A stretch of DNA of 64,000 nt. Source: Baylisascaris procyonis. Taxonomy: Eukaryota; Nematoda; Chromadorea; Rhabditida; Ascarididae. The DNA lies in NCBI GenBank assembly GCA_037389465.1, contig JAZARR010000229.1:1835501-1899500 (forward strand), in the 5' to 3' direction. The translations under genes were made by a program, and so were the position numbers. How positions within the stretch are numbered: position 1 is the stretch's first letter; each line of letters opens with the position of its first letter. Positions 33,736 through 64,000 of this stretch are shown one piece after another. The notes beneath the pieces were generated by a model, which was given only the letters and a program-made list of their open reading frames with translations, searched no databases and was not told where the DNA came from.

Positions 33736-33848
33736 TTATCGTTGGCTGCTAGCGATAACTGGTTTTGTACCCCTGACTCGTTCTTTGTTCATTAACTGCC
33801 CTGGAGGCTCTCGACTCCTTGCTTCATCCACTTCGATATTAATCAGTC
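33736..33848 (-). CDS. candidate terminal exon of an unknown minus-strand gene
   Basis: A good pyrimidine-rich acceptor (CCTTCTTCACAG) is followed by 36 codons reading 'LINIEVDEARSREPPGQLMN' and ending 'TKPVIASSQR' at TAA. An AATAAA lies directly after the stop (33733-33728 on the minus strand). The arrangement fits a last exon, but I found no upstream partner exon and do not recognise the protein. The opposite strand is also open (33623-33937). Confidence 0.2.
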
Positions 33849-33937
33849 CTGTGAAGAAGGAAAGTGGAGCAAAGGCTACGAAATTACGAATGAGAAAAAT
33901 AGTTTTGGGGAGAAAAATCACATTTCGGCTTCTTTAA

Positions 33938-35588
33938 AGATTCGACTGTTCCTTCTTGCACTGTTTTATTTCTCTTCTACATTTTTTGCATCAGCGTCCA
34001 CCCCACACATCGATTACGACATGCTTTAATTTTTAAAGTAAATAATTGTATGAAGTTATTTTGGATCAGCATCGTTCGTTCTCATTTCTGATGTGCATCG
34101 TCTTCTAAATTGACACTCCAGGGTGGTGTCATTTACAGCGATAATTAGGCATCTTTACGGTTATCCATTAATGTAATTTGCAAATGGTTCGAAGCTCGAG
34201 GTCGGAGCAACGAAAGGCGTTATTGTCTAACATGGGGTTATGCTTATTTATGGAACACTCGTAAACGTAGTGAGTGATAAGATCAGATCGACACGGGTTT
34301 TGCAGTGATTAATCAGCGTTATCTGCCTTTGTGGACGTTCATTGTGAGATGGAGACATATGTGGTTAGGTGGATCGACCTTCACATCGTCATTACTATGC
34401 CGATCGTGTCTCGCAGGCACTCTTCACACACTGATCGCATCCTATTGCGAGTGCACAACAAATTGATGCCAATCGTGTATTCATACTTCATGCACCTTAT
34501 AACAACACTTCATTCATGTAAATGCTTCTATCGCTATATCATATTTACGGCAGTATATTGGTTATAACATTACGAAAACATTACTATAATTTTATTGTTT
34601 ATTATTATACTTGCAATGTGGAAAATATTTAACACAACAATTCATTGAATGCTTGTAATATAATATATTCATTATATATCTTATTTATAACACAATATAT
34701 TATAATAAAATGTTTGTTAAATAACTTTTTCATGCAGTTGTTTGTTCTTTTTTTTTTTGAAGCTGTTTTAAATGTAAATAAATTGAAATTTCAAAAAAAA
34801 AAAAAAATTCGGCATTATATATACTAAAAAAAGCATTATTCAATAAACAAAAGTCTACTAACCAATGGCAAAAATAGCTAATAAAAATGAAACATCTTAA
34901 CGGTAGCGATACACTTTCACTTGTGGAATGTGATCTCTATAGGTAATTTGAAAATTGCTAAGATTATGACCGTGTTGCACACGTTTATTGGATGTTGCGA
35001 ATATGATAATTTTTAATGAGTGATAAGAAAAGTATTGGCACAAGTTATTATCACTTGTTTGCTTGATAAGCAAGTCTCACAAATAAACATCCTCTTGCGT
35101 CATTCTACCCATTCTACACATCCCATAAATTCTCGCTTCTGTTTACCTGAACAAATCTTACCATATCATACTTCTGACTATCACAGGTGTCACTTCCTCT
35201 TTTCATTGATATCTATGTGCATACTTATTCAAGAAGATAATTCCCTTTGATTGGCGTCTCTGCTGGATCTTTTCTATGTTTCTTGTTGGAAAAATTTAAC
35301 CTTTTCTTCGGAATTTACATAATTTTTCTAACTCTCTGTACTATAGCGATTTTATGCATGTAGCAGGTTCATTGAAAACCTTGTGTGCGTCCCAGAGAGT
35401 ATGCTTCTTTCATACAAGCGGTGTCTTTGTGAAAACACTAGCCGCATTTTTCTTCTTTTCAAAAGAAGCATCCAGAATAAAGGATCCCTTGAAGTATGCG
35501 TCGCCGCAGCAAATTTATCGTTGCAGCAAACGTCATATCCACACCATTCGATGACGTCATCAATGATTCCAGAAAGCCGAACGCCTAT
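33938..35588. other. AT-rich intergenic stretch
   Basis: No supportable gene. It has a poly-A patch near 34792-34806 and other A/T homopolymers. Confidence 0.55.
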
Positions 35589-35589
35589 T

Positions 35590-35592
35590 CAT

Positions 35593-35651
<59 letters not shown>

Positions 35652-35654
35652 TTT
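35590..35654. repeat. (ATTT)n microsatellite
   Basis: A tetranucleotide run of about 65 bp. On the minus strand it is (AAAT)n and immediately follows the GC-rich element at 35655-35932, as a retroposon tail would. Confidence 0.95.
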
Positions 35655-35932
35655 CAGTGAACACAGCATTCATTATGAATACATGTCTCTTCATATCGCT
35701 CCCGCCTGCTCTGACCCAATGCCTCTCTGGTCCAGTTGGTTCCCGTGGTCTTTAGGTCGGCCTGTCCTTCTTGCAGGTCGGTCACGTGAAGGTTAGGGCT
35801 TAGGCTCGCCTCATGCCCATCGGATGCTGACGAGCCGATTCACCGTCGTTCCTCTTATGACTGTCGGGACTTGTTCCGCCACATTTGTCCTGATGAGGGT
35901 GTTGGACGGGGTGGCTCGGCTGAACGGAACGC
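35655..35932 (-). mobile_element. GC-rich retroposon-like element (SINE or LINE 3' end) with (AAAT)n tail
   Basis: About 280 bp of markedly GC-rich sequence sits in AT-rich DNA and ends, on the minus strand, in the (AAAT)n tract at 35654-35590. A GC hairpin (GGCTCG at 35803-35808 with CGAGCC at 35831-35836) lies inside. GAACGC occurs at both outer edges (35579-35584 and 35927-35932), a possible short target-site duplication. No clear tRNA A and B boxes were found, so the class (SINE, or 3' end of an RTE/CR1 LINE) is open. No second full copy exists in the window. Confidence 0.5.
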
Positions 35933-38900
35933 ATAAGAATGTGCTAATTTCCTTTTGAAAAAAGTTTTCGCTCCGAATTTAGCTAGAATACACTTTTGGG
36001 TGTGTGATGCAATACTACATCATATGATCTTCACTCAAAGGAATTTAATCACTGCTTCCCCGTATATGAGAAGTGCTTTAGATGGAACTATGAGATTTCA
36101 CCTCCCATTATGGTAGGCTTAATTCCACTACGCATTACTCCCAACCCCGTCCCAACTCCTTCCGCCTCTCGCCCATTCTGCTTGACAGCGGAAGAAGGCG
36201 GTAGGAACTCGTATACATTTCATATTATGAAACGTTTTAATACGTATTTGTTTTTCGCACTTCAGTGAGTGAAAATATCGCGATCGAATGATTATTTTCT
36301 TGTTGCCTTCTTCACACATATTCGCACATTTTATATTTGAGTTCATTCGGTATTTGAGCGGTCGCTGCATGCGAGGTTCTGAGTGTTTACGAACGTGAAC
36401 TTTACCATATATCGTTTACTGGAGTGGGGTCACTCACTAAAAACGTTCCTAATAAGAGGTCGTTTGCAGCATTGTTTATAATCAGTCACTTCGTAATTTA
36501 ACACTACCTTTTTCAACTGTGGTACCAGCAAGGGGTTAAATTTCATTCCCTTTCATATCGGCTGAGTACCTCTTATGACGGTCATTGTTCTCTTTTCAAA
36601 ATGTTGGGTTATTTTTTCTATCCTGAATTGAAAATACCCACATTGAATGTTCTCATAACTCGTTGAACACTTTCTCTTGCTCAACTCGATTTCACTGTGC
36701 AGTTATATTCTCTTTAGTTGATGTTTGTATTTTGGTATTTTATTGAGTTGATCTTTATTGAGTTTAACGTATTGCCATTAATGCAGAGCATTCAATTAAA
36801 CTCATTGTGGATAGTGCATTGAAATTTGAAAAGTTACCCACCCAAAATTAATGGTAATAACAAAGTGCAGCCTAATTCCTTCTTCCACAAAGCCGTTTAT
36901 TATGATAGATAATATTTGTAAGCGCTAATGAAGAGAAAGGTAAGTTATTGCTCTCAATAGAGGGAGGACTATTCCAATGGCGTTGTTTCACTCGCACCTA
37001 ATGCAGGTTGTGACCGTTTGTATTATTCACTGGCTGCATGCAAGTTCACACATCGTTATCGTGTTCACTTGAAGTTTCACTTATTTCTCTATTCCCCATC
37101 TTTCTCTCCTTCTCTCTCTCCCCACCTTTCCTCCTCTTTCTCTCTTTCGCTCATTTGCATATTTATTTAGTTTAATCTACGTTTTAACGAAAGGTGGCCG
37201 CTAGTTAATTATGCATTTTTGCATAAAACATTGCATTGTTTAGTGAATATTGATTGATGACTTGGACATTTCTATTGATGCGGCGATTTTTACCGTTGGA
37301 AAAAATGTATTTGGTGTGGAGAATTTTTTTTTTTCAGAATTGAATTCTCAACATCTCTAATGAATAAACTTTGAGAAAATCGCACTTGCATTCTCCCTTC
37401 CATCGTTTCAAATTTTGTTTCAAATTACCCCAAATCATTAGTGATCATTTTAGGATCAAATAAGTCCACTTGTATTTTTATGTGGATTTTCGGCACTTTT
37501 GAATGATCTGTAATCACTCAGACTAACTACTTTTTGTGTTGAAATCCGGAACTGCTTATCGCATCATTTTTCGTTTCGAACCGTTCCGGAACAAATTGTG
37601 AGTTTTTTCTCCTTAGAAATAGATGAATCGGAGTGAAAACACTGTAAAACAGCGTATCGCATTCGATAAGACCTAAGAAGATTTGACGACGAATGTTGTG
37701 CGTTGAGGATTTTCCTTTAAATAGTCATATTGAATTTCAATATTGCCATTCCTCACAGACAGTGTGAAAGCACTGAAAACATTCAACAGCATGGTTTGAT
37801 TTTAAAACAGGAAAAAAATTTTTTCAAAGTTTCCATTATATGATGAAAAATGTCCTTCTCGCTTATTCTTTTTTCGAGATTTGAAATGAATGGAATTTGT
37901 TTGTATCGAAAATAAAAAATAAAAGTTGGTTCAAAAAATCTCCATAACATAATTTTCACCTCCTTTAGATAATATTGTTATCAATCACTGAAATCAGCAA
38001 TTCTAAATTTCGCACAAAATTATATCGAAATCGAGTAAAAATATCAATAAAAATACACAGGAAATGAAGTTGTATGAAACATTTTATATGAATATGCCGA
38101 ATAAAATAGTGAAAATGAGAGGGGAAGAGCATTCTTTGAATTAGTTAATGCCTATAGTGTTTAAATGTTTTCCACCTAAGTTTTTCTTTTGCTTCAGCTA
38201 GAAATCGTTACAATCTAAGATTCCCATTTGCTGTGATCGATGAAATATCGTCATCATTTTAAAAACGTTTAGCTATTGCGAAATTTTTCAATGCAAAAAA
38301 AAAAAACTCAATTTTGCAGCATAATCGATCTGTGAATATTATTTAATTGTAGAATTAAGCACCAAATTGATCAATAAAGATTTCTTTTTAAAGCGTTAGT
38401 TGATTTATTTCTTAAGGTAGTCATAAACGACGATTTATGTTGACTCTTCTCAATGCTTAGGTTACTGCCACTTAGATCCATGATGCTCTCATTTTATTTG
38501 GTAATGTGGTCAACATTTCCGGAATCCGTGGGGCCATATTCGATGAAAATATCAAATTAAAGTTGAAAGTTATAGCCGTTAAGGTTGTATTCACTGATGG
38601 CTGCCATTTGCATAATTCATAATTCATTGCATTCACTAATGCATAATTCATTTGCATAATTCAGTAATCGCTTTTGCAAAAACTCCAAGAATTATATGCA
38701 ATTAGAATTTTATTCATTCTATGTTTTCACTCTTCGAGTTTATTTCTTTCAATTAATTTTGCGTTTATGAATATATATTCACATTTTTTGCAATTTCTTG
38801 CAAATTTAAATTTCTAAATGGATCTTATATTCCTATTTTCAACACAAATCTATTACATTTCATGATCGAATATGATTGCGAATAGGTTGGAAATGAGATG

Positions 38901-38967
38901 TTTTGGTGCGCCACGTCGATGTTGCATAGACATTTTCTCAGAGCATCGAAAATGGATTCTTATCGGG
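35933..38967. other. AT-rich stretch upstream of possible unc-5 exon 1
   Basis: No gene is recognised. Near 36572 the string CCTCTTATGAC-GTC resembles part of the GC-rich element at 35.85 kb but is too short to call. ATTTGCAT octamers cluster at 38606-38657. Confidence 0.5.
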
Positions 38968-39061
38968 ATGCTTTTCATACGCGTCGTACGCATATTAGTC
39001 ATTTTGGCGGTCTTCTTCAAAAGCTTGTCTGCATCGCATAAACCTAAACATCGACTCGTTG
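38968..39061 (+). CDS. unc-5: candidate signal-peptide exon of unc-5
   Basis: ATG 38968 opens 'MLFIRVVRILVILAVFFKSL' followed by 'SASHKPKHRLV', a convincing signal peptide of about 22 residues with an Ala-Ser exit. Splicing at G|GTGGAA (39061) leaves one base that completes a Val codon with the TA opening the exon at 42218. The join would give 'KHRLVVMDEIVLIESP', correctly spaced before the first Ig strand. The donor is weak. The frame is also open upstream to ATG 38872, and nothing but phase and hydrophobicity ties it to unc-5. Confidence 0.3.
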
Positions 39062-42000
39062 GTGGAAGGCACAGCCGGCCTACCCTCACATCCCTTAAAA
39101 ATTTTAGCGCTTAGAAAAAGACGACTGATTAGACGGCATTTTAATTAATCAAAAGCTAGTTGCACAGAAGGTAAGAAGGAGGAGGTGAAAAGAGTTTAGC
39201 TTCTATGTTCTCCGAATTTGCCACTTATCAAATTCTTCACTCTCTTGCGCTGAAGCAATGTTCAACGATTACTTCAGAACTTGCTTTTCGCAGGAAAACT
39301 TCAATGCAACGATTAATTTTTAAACCATTTTCTCATGCGTCTTTTCATGCCTTTTATTTGATAGTGATATGAGGTTATTCTTAATTCTAGGCGTGCTAGA
39401 ATATGTTTCCTATGTATTCAGGATGTAAGTTTCGAATATGCGTATCTTTTATTGTATCAAGTTTCGTTTCGCATAAACGGTAGTCTTTGATGGTGAATGT
39501 TTTTGTGTTGTATGCGCAATAGGGCAGACGACCTTTCCGATGATTGTATTCTCTACATTTTTTTTTTTTTTTTTGCTTCCAATCACTCGCTTTTGCTCTT
39601 TCTAATAGCCGTCCCACCGATCATTGACTGATCGGCAAATCTGTATTCGAGCAGTCCATACCTACAATTATTATAGGTTAATTTGTACGCTCTTCAGCCT
39701 GTCAATTTTGTGTTAACACATCTGAAAGAACCACGTGTGATGGGAGAGGGACGCCAGATCGGTTGACAACTTGTTCTTGAAGAGAGAACGGGGGATGGGT
39801 GGGTGTGGAGGGGGAGGGTGACGTTTGACATTTCATGGGCCTCATCTCCTATCAATAGAAACTCAATAAAAAGAGACTCTCGAACGAAGCCCTCTTTTAC
39901 ACTTCCAAGAGAGATGTTGTGGGCAAAGGTCGAAGCAAATTTTGTCGAATCGTGGTGAAAAGTTTTGAAGAAGTTACATATTAATTTAAAAGCAATAAAA
40001 AGCAATAAATTATCGAGTCATAAGCTTCGAATTTTATAAGCATATACATTTAAAGGGATTTCTTATATTTAATGCATATTATCTCGCTTCCATTCACAGT
40101 ACATTTTTGGTGCTCTAAGATGAAAGTTGCCCCATTCAATAGGCGCTGGCTAGTATGATTGCCAATTTGCGTTCCACTAATATGCGCATCGTTTTTTTTT
40201 TAATAAAAAATATTTTCCACTTCAACGAAATATAAAAGATTGGGCGATGAAATATCTTCAAAAAAAAATTTTTTTTTAAAGTTTTATTGAGTTTAAGAGT
40301 GCATACGTTCATATTGTGCATCCTTTAGCGAAACACAAACACTTCTAATATACTGCGGGTGTTTTTTGATGATTATACATTTAGATTGAATCACTGCTTG
40401 GGATCGTTTTTTTAAAGAACCGGTTGTATGCAACATTGTCACTCATATATATCAAACTCACTTGCATCTAACTCCTCCGCCTTCAAACTCATAAAACTCG
40501 AATTATTTGTCTCTATCGATGTCCAGTGTTATTCAGCATTCCTTTAATTTACTTAATTACTTTCTTTGCCCTAAGAATTAACCAACCATTGCTTCTTTAA
40601 TTGAACAATTTTATTTTCTCATTAGTTACTACATTTGAAGTGTTAAAAAGGCAACACACTAAATTCGTAACAATTAAACCATCTTGTAAAATCATCCACA
40701 ATTGATGTTATTGTGTTACTTCAGTAACGATAAAGTTGAACAGCCTTGAAGATCCTTGCAACTTATCCACTATATGAAACAACTGCACTTGCTAGTGTCT
40801 ACTGATATTAGCGCAATTTAAATTTCTTCTAAACTTTTTTATTACAATTGCTAAACATTTCAGCTTCTCACACTCATCTAATCTAATCAAAGCAATACAG
40901 CAAAATCATTCATAATTTTATATGAAAACTAATATCGCCTTGATCCATCATATTATAAAATAGCAATTATTTCCTCTTTTTTCATTTCATTTTGCATTGT
41001 AATTGAGTTTTTCTTTCGGAAACAAGAAATTTTCGTGTAGCTTGATTGCTGTCTCAGCAAGAAAGTGCATTATATTCTCACTGAGAAAGCAAGTCAACCT
41101 TGAGAGTATTTCTCATCCTGGACGTTGTTGATTGATGACAGCTATTTAGTGTAATATTGACAGATAAGTTCTGAACAACTTCAAAAAGTGATAGTTTTTC
41201 TCTAAATGATGTTCTTTTCTCGATCAGAAGTGTCTTGTTCCGGTTGTCCACGTCCGTCAGAATATTAGTGAAAAAACTGTAGGTTATTCTGAAAAAAAAT
41301 GAGAGGGTGCAAGTAGTAGAGGTGATGGTAAGCAAAAAGAGGGGAAGTTGCATAGAGTGCGCGATTCGTCATCGCTTTCGATTTTATTATTTCATAGAGT
41401 GAAGTGCAAAGATATTTCCTTTGAGGTTTTTTTCTATGTTCAAATGCAACCTAAGAAACTTTCACAATTCATAGTAGCCAATTTTGAATGGGTGATCAAT
41501 TTGAACGAAAGGGAATTGGCATCTTCTGACTCAAAGATCTCAAGTTCCATAGAGGCTTGAGCTCCAATTTGTGTACGATACTGTGTGAGTTAATCATTGA
41601 GTCTCATACCTGCCCTGTTTAAATAATGGGGCAATGAACATTTTTGTAAGTCGATGCTTTTATAGCTGTTCTAAGTCATAGATGCAAAGTTCTTTGTGAA
41701 AAGGGCGACATTTATGAATAAAAAATTATTGGTTAATAGACAGCTACGGATACGTAAGGCATGTGGGCGATTAATTTATGGCAATCCCTCTTACTCTAAG
41801 TTTTCACTTCGGGGTTTATGGAAACTTCAAATGGTGACAATATAAAAAGGTAGCGATGGTTGAGGAGGTGGAAAAAGGTAGAGGAATTGGGGGTCGCTTC
41901 TCATATTTTCATGCCATTGCCACTTGTAGGACAGTCCCATTCTCATTTCTGGTTTTATGGATGCTTTATGCAATTTATATCTAGAATATTATGGAAAAAA

Positions 42001-42217
42001 ACTCGAGTCTTATTGTTAAAAAATACCGGAAAAATTCTATATAGTTGTTCGAGTATTATTTAATGATTACCAGAAAATTTATTGTGTTGATTGATGAATA
42101 AATAATTAGCATAAATTTAGTATTACCAGATATTAATTTATTCTATTCTTGAACGAACGCCCAAACTTTGCAAATTTTTGAGATGATTTCCTCACTAATA
42201 TCAAAAATTAATTTCAG
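39062..42217 (+). other. putative unc-5 intron 1 / upstream region
   Basis: The region holds a weak RTE-like fragment (about 39420-39600, minus) and unassigned frames at 39694-40005 (minus, 103 codons, no ATG) and 41078-41353 (minus). The rest is AT-rich with nothing recognisable. Confidence 0.35.
39396..39617 (-). mobile_element. possible RTE-type retrotransposon N-terminal fragment
   Basis: The minus-strand frame contains 'KGRLPYCAYNTKTFTI' (about 39536-39489). It resembles the start of RTE-family endonuclease domains in nematodes ('RL..CTYNARTL'). Beyond roughly 15 residues the resemblance fades, and the poly-Lys stretch next to it is a homopolymer artefact. This is a tentative call from motif memory. 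Confidence 0.25.

Positions 42218-64000
<21,783 letters not shown>

Noticed and set aside
35724..35753. 'PLWSSWFPWS' on the plus strand looked like an UNC-5 thrombospondin type-1 repeat
   Set aside because: It lies 6.5 kb upstream of the Ig exons, so domain order is wrong. The frame closes soon after without the CSxxCGxG cysteines, and the sequence belongs to the GC-rich retroposon-like element.

Overview
The window looks like nuclear DNA from a nematode. It is roughly two-thirds A+T by eye and rich in simple repeats, and its coding sequence is split into short exons behind short acceptors such as TTTTCAG, TTTTCTAG and TTGCAG. The two genes I can name match the nematode versions of their families, notably 'SPLRGACYDGH' in a FEM-1-type ankyrin protein. 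Introns run from about 0.5 to 12 kb, far longer than is usual in Caenorhabditis, so I would place it in another nematode lineage. I cannot name the species.

Layout. (1) Positions 15-4485, minus strand: the 5' part of a fem-1 homologue, four exons that splice in phase into about 184 residues of N-terminal ankyrin repeats; the gene continues past the left edge. (2) About 4.5-39 kb: a long stretch without a recognisable gene. It holds an (AT)n tract, one copy of a ~490 bp dispersed duplication, a dead LINE reverse transcriptase (minus, about 20.97-22.33 kb), a GC-rich retroposon-like element with an (AAAT)n tail (minus, 35.59-35.93 kb), and several protein-like ORFs I cannot assign. (3) About 39-64 kb, plus strand: the 5' half of an unc-5 (netrin receptor) homologue. 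Four exons at 42218-42342, 45323-45533, 57953-58056 and 59109-59289 encode both Ig domains in conserved order and compatible phase. A possible signal-peptide exon lies at 38968-39061. The thrombospondin, transmembrane, ZU5 and death-domain exons are not seen and presumably lie to the right. The 12.4 kb third intron holds the second copy of the duplication, the largest TA microsatellite, and two unassigned ORFs above 130 codons.

The two genes are divergent, with their 5' ends facing each other across about 34 kb. In C. elegans, FEM-1 is the substrate receptor of a CUL-2 ubiquitin ligase that controls sexual fate, and UNC-5 is a repulsive netrin receptor; nothing here suggests they work together. 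I saw no CRISPR array, operon-like bacterial genes or convincing tRNA or rRNA gene. The most unusual item is the duplicated segment whose 188-bp core is almost identical (one indel) while its flanks have clearly diverged.
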